Origin: Chitinophagaceae bacterium
GTDB taxonomy: Bacteria > Bacteroidota > Bacteroidia > Chitinophagales > Chitinophagaceae
Direction: 5' to 3'
NCBI GenBank assembly: GCA_013140985.1
Contig: JABFRU010000012.1
Coordinates: forward strand, 1-56,410
Length of the DNA: 56,410 nt
Shown here piece after piece: positions 1-9,570 of the stretch; position 1 is the first letter of the stretch; the number at the start of each line of letters is the position of its first letter. Under the pieces are notes generated by a model. The model was not told where the DNA came from and made no database searches. It saw only the letters and a list, made by a program, of their open reading frames with translations. The position numbers were made by a program, and so were the translations under genes.

Positions 1-1539
1 GCCAATGGCAGTGGGGCACTTTATTATAATACATCGGGATCAGACAATACTGCGAATGGAGGAAATTCACTTTCTGCTAATACAACTGGATCAGGTAATA
101 CCGCAGATGGAATTAATACGCTTCTTTTTAATACTACCGGTAACAATAATACAGCCATTGGGAAATATGCTCTTTTAAATAACACTACCGGGAGCATTAG
201 TACAGCTGTGGGCCATTTAGCACTTTATTTAAATTCAACAGGTACAGCTAATATCGCAATAGGGAATACGGCATTATTTAATAATACCAGCAAAAGCGAA
301 TTGGTGGCTGTTGGAGACAGCGCTTTGTTTAATAATGGAATTGGTGCTTCACTGGCATTTCAGGCTACTCAAAACACGGCAGTGGGGGCAAAGTCTTTAA
401 AATCCAATACTACCGGATCCAGTAATACTGCAATTGGCTTCCAGGTGCTGGTTTTTAATAATACCGGTTATAGTAATACAGCAACCGGTTCACATTCGCT
501 TTTTTCTAATACTTCTGGTGATCAAAATACGGCAACCGGCTACGAATCACTTTATTCCAATATATCGGGCACTAATAATATTGCCATGGGTTTCCAGGCA
601 CTCAAGCTTAATACTAATGGTAGCCAGAATATAGCTTTAGGTTCATTTGCACTTGGAGCTAATACTACAGGATTCAACAACATTGCTATGGGACATTTCG
701 GGCTTGGATCTAACTCCGCTGGAAATGATAATACGGCCATAGGGTTTCAAGCATTAAGTGCAAATTCTGTGGGAGATAAAAATACGGCCGTGGGATATAG
801 AAGCCTCGCAAAAAATACAACAGGTATTGATAACACTGCAAATGGAGCATTTACACTTGAAGACAATACCATAGGTTATTTTAATACTGCCAGCGGATAC
901 GAGGCACTTTTATCAAATACCACGGGATTCGGCAATACTGCTGATGGAGTGCAGGCATTACGCATCAATACAACAGGTTTTCGTAATACGGCGATAGGAA
1001 CTTCTGCAGGGAGTTTTATTATAACCAGTTCCAATAACACAACAATTGGGTTTAATGCACATGTAGATGTTGCCGCCAGCAGTAACCAGATAAGAATAGG
1101 AGACCAGAATATTACGTTAGCAACCACCAAAGTAGCCTGGACAACTTCTTCTGATGCCCGTTACAAAGAACAAATAAGAACAATACCATTGGGGTTGAAT
1201 TTAATTTCAAAACTCCGGCCGGTGGATTATATGCGTATTGATAATAAAAAAGAAAACAACGGCGCTATACCTGAAACATTAGAAACGGGTTTTATTGCCC
1301 AGGAGGTGGAACAAGTATTAAAAGAGCTGGGCTATCAGCAATCAGGAATGATTACAAAAAACGACAGCGGCTATTATGGTATGCGGTATAATGATCTGCT
1401 GGCGCCGATGGTAAAGGCGATCCAGGAACTGGATCAGCAAACAGGTGAATTGAAAAAAAATAATGAAGAATTGAAAAAACAAAACGAAGATCTTTTAAAA
1501 CGAGTAGAAACTTTGGAGAAACTGATCCTGAAAAAATAG
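1..1539 (+). CDS. Partial repeat-rich surface protein with C-terminal peptidase S74 domain
   Basis: The reading frame is open from base 1, so the gene starts upstream of the window; the ATG at 208 is internal. About 340 residues of 17-residue repeats (NTAIGxxxL..N.TG) form a YadA/Hep-Hag-like stalk. They are followed by an S74 intramolecular chaperone domain that starts near base 1141 with SSDARYK. In this family the chain cuts itself between Ser and Asp, here about base 1152/1153. FIAQEVEQVL and the KAIQELDQQ helix are also typical. The last ~35 residues are a Lys/Glu/Asn-rich coiled coil. Such proteins form trimeric fibres. The next gene is a longer paralogue about 100 bases downstream. Signal peptide and total length are not visible. 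Repeats and S74 are clear; the ligand is unknown. Confidence 0.85.
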   Translation, partial: ANGSGALYYNTSGSDNTANGGNSLSANTTGSGNTADGINTLLFNTTGNNNTAIGKYALLNNTTGSISTAVGHLALYLNSTGTANIAIGNTALFNNTSKSELVAVGDSALFNNGIGASLAFQATQNTAVGAKSLKSNTTGSSNTAIGFQVLVFNNTGYSNTATGSHSLFSNTSGDQNTATGYESLYSNISGTNNIAMGFQALKLNTNGSQNIALGSFALGANTTGFNNIAMGHFGLGSNSAGNDNTAIGFQALSANSVGDKNTAVGYRSLAKNTTGIDNTANGAFTLEDNTIGYFNTASGYEALLSNTTGFGNTADGVQALRINTTGFRNTAIGTSAGSFIITSSNNTTIGFNAHVDVAASSNQIRIGDQNITLATTKVAWTTSSDARYKEQIRTIPLGLNLISKLRPVDYMRIDNKKENNGAIPETLETGFIAQEVEQVLKELGYQQSGMITKNDSGYYGMRYNDLLAPMVKAIQELDQQTGELKKNNEELKKQNEDLLKRVETLEKLILKK

Positions 1540-1638
1540 AGTAGTTGAGAACCGCCTTTGCCCGCTCATAACCTCCGTTGCCTTATTGGCAGTACGACGG
1601 GGGGCCATTACTTTCTAATTTGGATAAAATTATTAAAC

Positions 1639-4600
1639 ATGAGGTGGCTCTTCATTCTGATTGTGTTATTGCTTATGCAATTGCCTGGTTTTTCCCAATC
1701 GGTCGGTGTTGGTACTACCACACCCGATGCAACTGCACAATTGGATATCAGCAGCAGCAGCAAAGGGATTTTAATTCCAAGATTAACCCTGGCGCAGCGA
1801 AACGGTATCACTACACCTGCCGTAGGATTATTAGTTTATCAAACAGATGCTGACAGCAGTTTCTTCTGGTATAATGGTGAAGCGTGGATACAATTATTAA
1901 GTACATCCAGTGGATGGGCATTAACCGGCAATGCTAATTCTGCAGGGAAGTTTATTGGAACGACAGATAATAATCCTTTTCGAATTCGTATCAACAATGT
2001 CAATGCTGGTTACCTGGACAGTCTTACAGCAAATACAGGTTATGGTTTCAGAACATTGGATTCAACATCAGGAGCACCCGGGCAGCACAATGCGGCTTTC
2101 GGCTATAAATCTCTTACCAGCAATACAACAGGCACATCCAATACAGCGATTGGTTCCAATGCCCTGCGCCAGAATAAAGATGGTTATGAGAATACAGCGA
2201 TCGGTTTCCAGACTTTGACAAGTAACAAAGGCGGGGCATTAAATACGGCACTGGGCTACCGTTCTCTGCTGTTTAATGATTTTGGAAATACCAATACGGC
2301 GATCGGGTATCAGACACTGATGCAAAACAGGACAGGGGAGTATAATGTGGCCGTAGGTGCCAGCGCTTTGCAGCAAAATATATCCGGGTCAGAAAATATT
2401 GCTATTGGTTGGGATGCCTTATATACTGATCAAACCGGTACAAATAATATAGCTGTCGGCCTGTCTGCTCTTGGTTTTGGAGGTAATAATACTGACAATA
2501 TTGCTATCGGAAAGCAGGCTATGAATATCAATTCCTCCGTGACAAAGAACATTGCTATTGGAAACAATGCCTTATATAATAATACAGGAAACGGTGTTGT
2601 CGCAATTGGCGACAGCGCTGCTTATGCTGCAGTACTTGATTCAGGCAGTGTGCTGATTGGAAATAAAGTAATGGCATTTGGGAATGGTCATTTAAATACG
2701 ATCATCGGTGCGGCTGCAGGCTATAATAATACGGGTGCCTGGAATACGATCATTGGCGAAAGTGCCGGGTATAATAACCAGTCTGCAGGAAGTATATTCA
2801 TAGGATCTAAAACGGGGTACAACAATACAACAGGGGCAGGCAACACTTTTGTTGGCGATAATAGTGGTGGTGTAAACAGGATCGGCAGTTATAATACTTA
2901 TCTCGGTTATTTTAGCGGGTATAGTGCTGACACCGCGGACTATAATACTTTTATCGGGGCTTCTGCAGGTGGCGCCAACCGGAAAGGAAGCAAGAATGTA
3001 TTCCTGGGTGTGATTGCTGGCGGGGCAAATCTTAATGGATCAGATAATAATTTTATCGGCTATTTTTCAGGATATAGCAACAGGCATGCAAACAGGAATA
3101 TCGCCATAGGCAGCCTTGCCCTTTATAATAATATCACCGGAAATGGAAATATTGCCATTGGTGATGCAGCCCTTGCTTTAAATGCAGCTACCAGCAGGCA
3201 AATCGCTATTGGTGACAGCGCTTTGTTTTTTAATTCATCGGGAGCATCAAATACTGCCATTGGAAGCCGGGCTTTGCTTTCAACGGCTACAGGTAATGCC
3301 AATACAGCCACTGGTAATGATGCAATGATGAATAATACAAGCGGTAGTTTTAATACGGCCAATGGTTACTTGTCGCTCAGGAGTAATACCACCGGCTTCA
3401 GCAATTCAGCCTTTGGTAATCTTGCTTTGAATGCAAATACAACCGGTACAGCTAATACAGCTATCGGCCGACAATCATTGATGAGTAATTTAAATGGTGG
3501 TAATAATATTGCAGCAGGTTTCAATAGTCTCGCCAATAATACTTCGGGCAGCAGCAACACAGCGATCGGCGTAAATGCTTTATTGGAAAATATCAATGGT
3601 TTTTCCAATGTGGCGCTGGGTATTTCAGCGTTAAGAAATAATACAACAGCCAATAATACAGTAGCAATAGGCGACAGCGCTTTATTTAATAATGGTACCG
3701 GCGCTGCCAATCAATCACAATCAGCAAGAAATACCGCAGTTGGAAGCAAGTCATTGTTCAGTAATACGACGGGTTCTTTCAATACTGCAATAGGATATAA
3801 TGCCATTTATTCCAATACAACAGGTAGTCAAAATGTGGTAATGGGTAATGCTGCTTTATTTAACGCAGTAAACCTTTCAAGGATCATTGCGATCGGAGAT
3901 AGTGCTCTTTATTCTATTCAAACACCTTTTTTGACAGCACCTGATGATGTCAATACTGTTGCAATAGGATACAAAGCATTATTTGCAAATACGTATGGCT
4001 ATAATAACATAGCTATTGGAAACAATACGCTTTCTAAAAACACATTTGGACTATCCAATACGGCTACAGGAAGTTATTCATTGTATGAGAACACAACAGG
4101 AAATAATAATACGGCATTAGGCTCAACCACCCTTTATAATAACACAACAGGTTCTTCTAACAATGCAGTAGGTTCTCTTGCTTTGTATGCCAATACCACC
4201 GGTTCTTCAAATGTAGGTATTGGTCACCAGGCTTTATTTTCAAATACAACCGGCAATCATAATACAGCTGTTGGAAATACCGCTCTATCTACGAATACAA
4301 TAGCCGATGATAACTGTGCTATAGGTTTTAGAGCATTAAGAAGTAATACGACAGGTCATGCTAACACGGCCCTCGGTACCGATGTATTGGAAAATAATGC
4401 AACTGGTGGTAAAAATATAGGCATTGGTTTTTTTACTTTACATAGCAATATTTCGGGCAATGACAATATAGCCATCGGTTCTTCATCGATATTTGCAAAC
4501 ACAACAGGCCATTCTAATATTGGAATAGGCAACATGGCATTAAGAAACACGGTTTCTTCCAATAATTTGGGCATTGGCGATTCTTCATTATATGAAAACA

Positions 4601-5727
4601 CTGCCGGTACTAAAAATATAGGCATTGGTATCGCCGCTTTAAAAAATAATACAACTGGCAATGAAAACATTGCTATTGGTGTTGAAGCGTTATCTCTTGT
4701 AAGTAACAGTTTTCAAAACCAGGCAATAGGTCACAGGGCGTTAAAGTATAATACCACCGGAATTTTTAATACCGCTGTCGGCTGGCAATCCCTAACCTTT
4801 AATACAACAGGTCATCAAAATACAGCCGTGGGTTATCAGAGTTTGAATTTCGCCACTACAGCAATGAATAATACAGCTATCGGTTTCCAGGCAATGCTAT
4901 TTGATACAACCGGTGAATATAATACTGCTATTGGCGCATCTGCATTACGATTTAACCGCAATGGCAGTTTCAATGCAGCCGTTGGTAATGATGCATTACT
5001 GAACAATACAGCCGGGCAATTTAATACTGCTATGGGAAACAGTGCGCTGTCCACCAATTCGACGGGGAATGCCAGTACTGCAATAGGCTTTCAAGCTATG
5101 TTTAGTAATTCAACAGGCAGCAGTAACACGGCTATTGGTAATGGTGCGTTAAGGGATAATACCACCGGAACGAATAATTCTGCTATAGGATTTTTAGCTA
5201 CTGTAGGTTCCGGTAACCTTACCAATGCCACTGCTGTAGGTAATTCGGCTATTGTCAGTGCAAGTAATAAAGTAAGGATCGGAAATTCATCCGTTACTGT
5301 CATTGAAGGCCAGGTAGGATGGAGTTTTCCCAGTGATGGAAGATTCAAATCAAATGTCAAAGAAGATGTACCCGGCCTGGCTTTGATAAATTTATTACGT
5401 CCCGTCAGTTATAATTTTAATACAGAAAAATTTCAGCAATTCATTAATCCTTCGTCAAATCCTGAAATACTAAAGACAAAAGTTGATGCGGCATCGTCTT
5501 CAATAAAACATAGTGGCTTTATTGCGCAAGACCTGGAAGCGGCATTAAAAAAGATCGGTTATGATTTTTCAGGACTGCATGTGCCACAAAATGAAAAAGA
5601 TAATTATAGCATTGCCTACGACAATTTTATCCCTGTCCTGGTTAAAGCTATACAAGAGCAACAAGCGCAAATAGAAGAATTGAAAGGACAGATCAAAATA
5701 ATGCAGTCAGGTCAAACGAAAAAGTAA
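1639..5727 (+). CDS. Giant NTAIG-repeat surface protein with C-terminal peptidase S74 domain
   Basis: I place the start at the ATG at 1639 (1362 aa) because it opens a good signal peptide (MRWLFILIVLLLMQLPGFSQ); the frame is open 27 codons further up only from a TTG. After a short N-terminal domain (SVGVGTTTPDATAQLDIS, common at the start of Bacteroidota fibre-like proteins) come about 60 repeats of 17 residues (NTAIGxxxLxxNTTGxx). The C-terminus is an S74 chaperone with SDGRFK near base 5332 as the predicted self-cleavage site, then GFIAQDLEAAL and a coiled coil. It is a paralogue of the upstream gene. Likely role: secreted trimeric adhesin or fibre. A link with the injection system 19 kb away is not supported, since eCIS parts lack signal peptides. 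Confidence 0.87.
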   Translation: MRWLFILIVLLLMQLPGFSQSVGVGTTTPDATAQLDISSSSKGILIPRLTLAQRNGITTPAVGLLVYQTDADSSFFWYNGEAWIQLLSTSSGWALTGNANSAGKFIGTTDNNPFRIRINNVNAGYLDSLTANTGYGFRTLDSTSGAPGQHNAAFGYKSLTSNTTGTSNTAIGSNALRQNKDGYENTAIGFQTLTSNKGGALNTALGYRSLLFNDFGNTNTAIGYQTLMQNRTGEYNVAVGASALQQNISGSENIAIGWDALYTDQTGTNNIAVGLSALGFGGNNTDNIAIGKQAMNINSSVTKNIAIGNNALYNNTGNGVVAIGDSAAYAAVLDSGSVLIGNKVMAFGNGHLNTIIGAAAGYNNTGAWNTIIGESAGYNNQSAGSIFIGSKTGYNNTTGAGNTFVGDNSGGVNRIGSYNTYLGYFSGYSADTADYNTFIGASAGGANRKGSKNVFLGVIAGGANLNGSDNNFIGYFSGYSNRHANRNIAIGSLALYNNITGNGNIAIGDAALALNAATSRQIAIGDSALFFNSSGASNTAIGSRALLSTATGNANTATGNDAMMNNTSGSFNTANGYLSLRSNTTGFSNSAFGNLALNANTTGTANTAIGRQSLMSNLNGGNNIAAGFNSLANNTSGSSNTAIGVNALLENINGFSNVALGISALRNNTTANNTVAIGDSALFNNGTGAANQSQSARNTAVGSKSLFSNTTGSFNTAIGYNAIYSNTTGSQNVVMGNAALFNAVNLSRIIAIGDSALYSIQTPFLTAPDDVNTVAIGYKALFANTYGYNNIAIGNNTLSKNTFGLSNTATGSYSLYENTTGNNNTALGSTTLYNNTTGSSNNAVGSLALYANTTGSSNVGIGHQALFSNTTGNHNTAVGNTALSTNTIADDNCAIGFRALRSNTTGHANTALGTDVLENNATGGKNIGIGFFTLHSNISGNDNIAIGSSSIFANTTGHSNIGIGNMALRNTVSSNNLGIGDSSLYENTAGTKNIGIGIAALKNNTTGNENIAIGVEALSLVSNSFQNQAIGHRALKYNTTGIFNTAVGWQSLTFNTTGHQNTAVGYQSLNFATTAMNNTAIGFQAMLFDTTGEYNTAIGASALRFNRNGSFNAAVGNDALLNNTAGQFNTAMGNSALSTNSTGNASTAIGFQAMFSNSTGSSNTAIGNGALRDNTTGTNNSAIGFLATVGSGNLTNATAVGNSAIVSASNKVRIGNSSVTVIEGQVGWSFPSDGRFKSNVKEDVPGLALINLLRPVSYNFNTEKFQQFINPSSNPEILKTKVDAASSSIKHSGFIAQDLEAALKKIGYDFSGLHVPQNEKDNYSIAYDNFIPVLVKAIQEQQAQIEELKGQIKIMQSGQTKK
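2080..5215 (+). repeat. 51-bp coding tandem repeat array (NTAIG repeats)
   Basis: Degenerate tandem repeats of about 51 bp encode 17-residue units with the core N-T-A-I-G and a turn N-T-T-G. A similar array fills bases 1-1040 of the preceding gene. Several stretches vary in unit length and motif (for example NTFIGASAGG near 2950), so the array is mosaic. The antisense strand holds several long open frames here that are only shadows of the repeats. Confidence 0.85.
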
Positions 5728-5768
5728 CTATACTGATTTCATAATAGTGCTCAATTTTAATGGTTAAC

Positions 5769-5794
5769 GGCTGCAATTTCCATTGCGGCCTTTT
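5769..5794 (+). terminator. Rho-independent terminator between convergent genes
   Basis: Stem GGCTGCAAT / ATTGCGGCC with a 4-base TTCC loop is followed by TTTTATTCTTTTT. It lies just after the S74 gene and overlaps the last codon region of the convergent glycosyltransferase gene. It fits the S74 gene best because the T-run is on the plus strand. Confidence 0.7.
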
Positions 5795-6764
5795 ATTCTT
5801 TTTCTGCAGTGTGAGAGACAGGTCTCTCTTGTTTACCATTAAAAATTTTTCGTACCGTATAAGTTTTCTTATTCTGCGACTCAAAATAGGTCCTTGTATT
5901 GATATCGGCGATGATACCGATGGTGATGAACTGGATGCCACCCAACAATAATATCAACCCTAATATCAACAATGGCTTGCCCCAGATATCCTGTCCCATT
6001 ATTTTTAATACCAATAAATAAATATTGATAGCAATACCAATACCGAAACTAATGAAGCCGATCGTTCCAAACAAATGCATGGGTTTCTGCATATATTTTC
6101 GCATGAATACCATCAGCACAAGATCGCTCATCACTTTAAATGTGCGGTTGATGCCATATTTGCTTTTTCCATGTACTCTTGGATGATGTTTGACATCCAC
6201 TTGTGTGATCCTGGCTCCCTGCAATTTTGCCAGCACCGGGATAAAGCGATGCAGCTCGCCATACAATCCTAATTCTTCTGCTATTTCTCTTCTGAAGATT
6301 TTTAATGTGCAGCCATAATCTTTAAAGCGAACACCGGTCATGCGGCGAATAAGAGAATTGGCGATACGACTTGGGATTTTGCGGAGAAAAAAACCATCTT
6401 TCCTGTTTTTCCTGTTACCTGCTACCACATCCCAGTCTCCTTTTTTCAACAGATCAAGCATGGCAGGAATATCAGTAGGATCATTTTGCAGATCACCATC
6501 CAACAAGGCAATATATTTTCCTCTTGAATAATCAATGCCGGCGGTCATAGCTGTACTCTGGCCATAATTTTTTCTCAGCTCAACCAAAATAGTCCTGTCG
6601 TCTGTATGTTCCAGTATTTGCTGTTTGGTTTTATCAGCCGAGCCATCATCCACCAACACAATTTCATAATCAATTGTGATCAATGCTGAACGTACTGATT
6701 CCAGTAAGGGTTTGATATTATCCTGTTCATCCTTTACCGTTATTACAACTGATAATTCCCGCAT
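5793..6764 (-). CDS. Family 2 glycosyltransferase, polyprenyl-phosphate type (GtrB/DPM1-like)
   Basis: A 323-aa protein with a cytosolic GT-A domain and two C-terminal membrane helices. VDDGS (38-42) and LLDGDLQNDP (88-96, the metal-binding DxD-like region) are typical of GT2 enzymes that move a sugar from a nucleotide donor to undecaprenyl phosphate. The membrane segments lie at about 231-254 and 264-286, followed by a short basic tail. The architecture matches GtrB, ArnC and DPM synthases. The sugar cannot be read from the sequence. The gene stands alone between convergent neighbours. The enzyme class is clear; the exact substrate is open. Confidence 0.88.
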   Translation of the reverse strand: MRELSVVITVKDEQDNIKPLLESVRSALITIDYEIVLVDDGSADKTKQQILEHTDDRTILVELRKNYGQSTAMTAGIDYSRGKYIALLDGDLQNDPTDIPAMLDLLKKGDWDVVAGNRKNRKDGFFLRKIPSRIANSLIRRMTGVRFKDYGCTLKIFRREIAEELGLYGELHRFIPVLAKLQGARITQVDVKHHPRVHGKSKYGINRTFKVMSDLVLMVFMRKYMQKPMHLFGTIGFISFGIGIAINIYLLVLKIMGQDIWGKPLLILGLILLLGGIQFITIGIIADINTRTYFESQNKKTYTVRKIFNGKQERPVSHTAEKE

Positions 6765-6855
6765 ACAATTTTCAATTGTGGCAAAGGTAATTCAATCCGG
6801 GTTCTGTAAATGACAGATGCAAGAAAGGGGTAGTGTATCAGTTTCAATTTAGTTT

Positions 6856-6928
6856 CCCACAAAGACACTAAGAACACAAAAGAGACTCATTCATCTTAAT
6901 CATTTTGTGGTTTTTGTGTCTTTGTGGG
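6856..6928. repeat. Intergenic inverted repeat, 26-bp arms
   Basis: Arm 6856-6881 (CCCACAAAGACACTAAGAAC...) pairs with 6903-6928 (...TTTTTGTGTCTTTGTGGG) with about four mismatches around a 21-base loop. This ACAAAGACAC-type element resembles short intergenic repeats found widely in Bacteroidota genomes. It sits in the 263-base gap upstream of the glycosyltransferase gene. Whether it folds in RNA or is a mobile palindrome is not known. Confidence 0.7.
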
Positions 6929-6961
6929 ATGCCCTTGTTTTTCAAAATGAGACACTACTAA

Positions 6962-6994
6962 GAAAGGGGATGCAATATTATTGCACCCCCTTTC
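6962..6994 (-). terminator. Hairpin, probable terminator of the 211-aa exported protein gene
   Basis: GAAAGGGG and TGCAAT pair with ATTGCA and CCCCTTTC around a 3-base loop with one mismatch. It lies about 35 bases beyond the stop of the minus-strand gene at 7028. The T-tract is weak on both strands, so the terminator role is likely rather than certain. Confidence 0.55.
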
Positions 6995-7027
6995 CGTTAC
7001 TGTAATGAACCGTCCCAATTAAAAACT

Positions 7028-7663
7028 TTAATTAGCTGCTGCTTCAACTACTACTTTAGTTCCGGTATAGATCCAGGGCTTAGGTTCTTTTATAGTTTTT
7101 GTTTTTTTAGATTTCGTAGTTACTGCAGGAGCAGGTTCTTCAACTGGCACTAAAAAAACGGCTGCAGGATCTTCTGCTTTAAAAGGCTTGCCAATATTTA
7201 TACTTAATGTGTTTGTTTCTTTATCGAAGATCAATGTGCCTTCAGCTATTTCTTTACCGTCTTCAGTTTTTTGAGCAGGGATTTTGTAAACGGCAGGAGA
7301 TCTTCTGAGCATTGCTTTGATCTTTCCCTGGGGAAGTCCTTCTATCCACACCATTCCTTTGTTTTCTCCATCCAGCGCAATGCTTACCGAAGCTGCATCT
7401 GCATTGGTACTTGATTCATACTTTCCAATGACAGGAAAAATATCTGCATCAGTTGATCCGGGACGGGCAGTTATATATTTTCCTTCATACCTGGAAGTGA
7501 TCGCAATAACAGTCGGATTTTTTTTAGGATCCCATGTTTGCTGAACAGGCGTAGTTGCCGGAATAGCTGCCGGCTCTGTATTTGTTTGAGGTGTCTGGGC
7601 ATTGGTGCTGATTATAGCCAGGCAAAAAGCTATTACCCCAAAAATTCCTAGGGTCTTTTTCAT
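7028..7663 (-). CDS. Exported protein of unknown function, Pro/Ala-rich
   Basis: 211 aa. An N-terminal signal peptide (MKKTLGIFGVIAFCLAIISTNAQ) precedes a Thr/Pro/Ala-rich stretch (about 24-45). A compact domain of roughly 110 residues follows, then a Lys-rich tail (KSKKTKTIKEPKPW). The middle domain has alternating short strands (TVIAITSRYEGKYITARPG; GMVWIEGLPQGKIKAMLRRS). I recognise no family. It is predicted to be periplasmic or surface exposed. It is monocistronic, with a hairpin downstream. Start and export are well supported; function is not. Confidence 0.7.
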   Translation of the reverse strand: MKKTLGIFGVIAFCLAIISTNAQTPQTNTEPAAIPATTPVQQTWDPKKNPTVIAITSRYEGKYITARPGSTDADIFPVIGKYESSTNADAASVSIALDGENKGMVWIEGLPQGKIKAMLRRSPAVYKIPAQKTEDGKEIAEGTLIFDKETNTLSINIGKPFKAEDPAAVFLVPVEEPAPAVTTKSKKTKTIKEPKPWIYTGTKVVVEAAAN

Positions 7664-7786
7664 AAATTAAATTTTTTTTGATGTTTAAATAGGTACTATC
7701 GGGTCATCACTTCGAAATACTGTGCCAGAATAAAATTTTGTGGATAATTTCTTCAACTATCAGATGTAGCGTAATGGCCACAAGCA

Positions 7787-9472
7787 TCAACACAGCGCCA
7801 TAGTAAGATCTTTCCAAAAACGATACTGTTTTTGTAACAGTAAAATAAATGAACGTTCATCAGGCCCTGCTTTTAATTTTATGAGTTGCACCCAATTTTT
7901 TTTCTCATACTTTTTCCATAAAGGGATAGCGAGGCAGGCTTGTGCCAATAAACTCCATTCCTGCAAAACTTTTAGTTCTGAATTTTTCCAGCCCGCAAGA
8001 TTTTTTATATTCAGGGCTGAACTGGTTTTTAATAAGCATTCTTTTTTTGCAAGGGCCCTGTTGCCATCATATTCTTTATTAATGAATTCAGTTATTCTTG
8101 TACTGATCTTTGCCGCATCAAAGAAAGGGAAAGCATCTTCTGAAAGCCGGAGTACAATATTGGAGGCTAAAAATTTTTTTAATGTATCAGCAGATGCCCG
8201 GTAATTTTTGTCTTTTGTTTTTTTGGCTGCTTCTTTTTCGGCCAATTTTTTCAACTCTTCATTTTCCGGCCGGAAACCATTTTTGTAGTAAAACCAAAAA
8301 GCGCCTGACTTCAGGGCTTCGGGATTATTCTTTCCAAACTGATAGGGTTTGATCACAAAATACCGGGCGCCAAAATGGCCCTGATAAATGTTAAGCAGGT
8401 TTCCGAGAATAAAAGATGAATCGCCACCCCGGAAAGGGGGAAATATATTTATACCAAACTGGCAACGGTTACCAAACATCCAGCCTCCACCATAAGCCAT
8501 TGGTATCCCGTTTTTGAGAACCAGGTAACCAATATAGGATTCAATGGATAACCTCTTTTCCGCTTTCATTCCATACAGCACAATCCTAAATCCCCTTCCT
8601 GGCTCAAAACAGGTGATCGTATCACTATCAGCATAGGTAAAGGGCTCGGTTTCCCTGTAATAAAACACCAATGCAGCACGGGCGGTATTGACAAGATGTT
8701 TTTTTTGTTGTGGAGAAAGTAGTACCGGTGCTGCAATTTTTTTTCTAAATATTTTACTGATAGCTGCCGGTGCTGTCAATCCTTTGGCGTAAAAAATTTT
8801 TCTTCCGGGAGCAGACAGGGAACTTCTGTTATATATCGGGTGATCAAGTTTCCATCGCAAAAAAATTTGTAAACCATGAAAAATTGATTCTTTTGTCCGT
8901 TCAGGTAATCCTGATACGCCTAAGTGATGGAGCAACCAGTTCAGCGACGAGCCGCTGCCATTACTTTTCAATTTTTTTATCCTGTTAAGCAATGTCAGTT
9001 CACCTGCTGAAATGGTTTCGTATTCTGTCCGTGGCAAAATCTGCCTGAAAAATAAACGAATCGACTCCGCATCAGCTTTGCTACTTTCTATTTCTATGTC
9101 TTCGGGAAAATGTTGGGCTAACCAGGCGGTCACGGGATAGCTGAAGGAACCAATAATTAAAGAACCTTTGATGCCCGTTCCTGTCAATATATACTGTGTT
9201 CTATGGTCGGATTCGTCAAAGATGCTTGTCACTTCCCTTTTTACACTTTCCATTGCTGATCTTGATAATGCGAGAAGTGTCTTGTTTTCCGGATAGGCCA
9301 TCATAGCCAGTAACAGGTCATGATATTTTACGAGATCAGCCGGGTTCATATTATTTGCAGACATAAGCTGCCGTAGTAATTTTTCCTTTATGATAGCAAA
9401 ATGACCTCCCGCTTGCATGACAACTGCCTGCAACTGCCGGATCCAATGCCTGCTTATTGTTTCCTTTTGCAT
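7787..9472 (-). CDS. Unrecognised 561-aa cytosolic protein, possibly with an acyltransferase-like core
   Basis: No signal peptide or membrane helix is seen. The N-terminal ~250 residues look helical. The central part (about 285-400: RAALVFYYRETEPFT ... GYLVLKNGIPMAYGGGWMFG ... GGDSSFILGNLLNIYQGHFG ... GAFWFYYKNGFRP) has the strand-turn-helix rhythm of a GNAT-type fold, including a late FYYKNGF resembling the last GNAT strand. This is an impression from pattern, not a motif match. The C-terminus is helical and basic. The gene stands alone and is transcribed away from uvrA. Start: the ATG at 9472 is the only good upstream start. Confidence 0.65.
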   Translation of the reverse strand: MQKETISRHWIRQLQAVVMQAGGHFAIIKEKLLRQLMSANNMNPADLVKYHDLLLAMMAYPENKTLLALSRSAMESVKREVTSIFDESDHRTQYILTGTGIKGSLIIGSFSYPVTAWLAQHFPEDIEIESSKADAESIRLFFRQILPRTEYETISAGELTLLNRIKKLKSNGSGSSLNWLLHHLGVSGLPERTKESIFHGLQIFLRWKLDHPIYNRSSLSAPGRKIFYAKGLTAPAAISKIFRKKIAAPVLLSPQQKKHLVNTARAALVFYYRETEPFTYADSDTITCFEPGRGFRIVLYGMKAEKRLSIESYIGYLVLKNGIPMAYGGGWMFGNRCQFGINIFPPFRGGDSSFILGNLLNIYQGHFGARYFVIKPYQFGKNNPEALKSGAFWFYYKNGFRPENEELKKLAEKEAAKKTKDKNYRASADTLKKFLASNIVLRLSEDAFPFFDAAKISTRITEFINKEYDGNRALAKKECLLKTSSALNIKNLAGWKNSELKVLQEWSLLAQACLAIPLWKKYEKKNWVQLIKLKAGPDERSFILLLQKQYRFWKDLTMALC

Positions 9473-9570
9473 TTGGTTACCAAAAAAAATCCAATCCTGC
9501 TTTTTGAAAAATGACCTGGAAAAATTTTGAGCTGATTTATGTCAGCTTTTCAAATGATCCGGGAACATGA

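Noticed and set aside
2080-5215. CRISPR-like periodic repeats
   Set aside because: The 51-bp period is a coding repeat with gradual divergence and no constant repeat plus unique spacer layout. No cas genes.
3123-5360. Long antisense open frames in the repeat genes
   Set aside because: They are shadows of the NTAIG repeats: hydrophobic, repeated wording (PIAVL...), no starts or neighbours that fit.
1-5727. S74 proteins as tail fibres of the injection system
   Set aside because: The complete one has a clear signal peptide, and the genes lie about 19 kb from the cluster with housekeeping genes between. eCIS parts are made in the cytosol.
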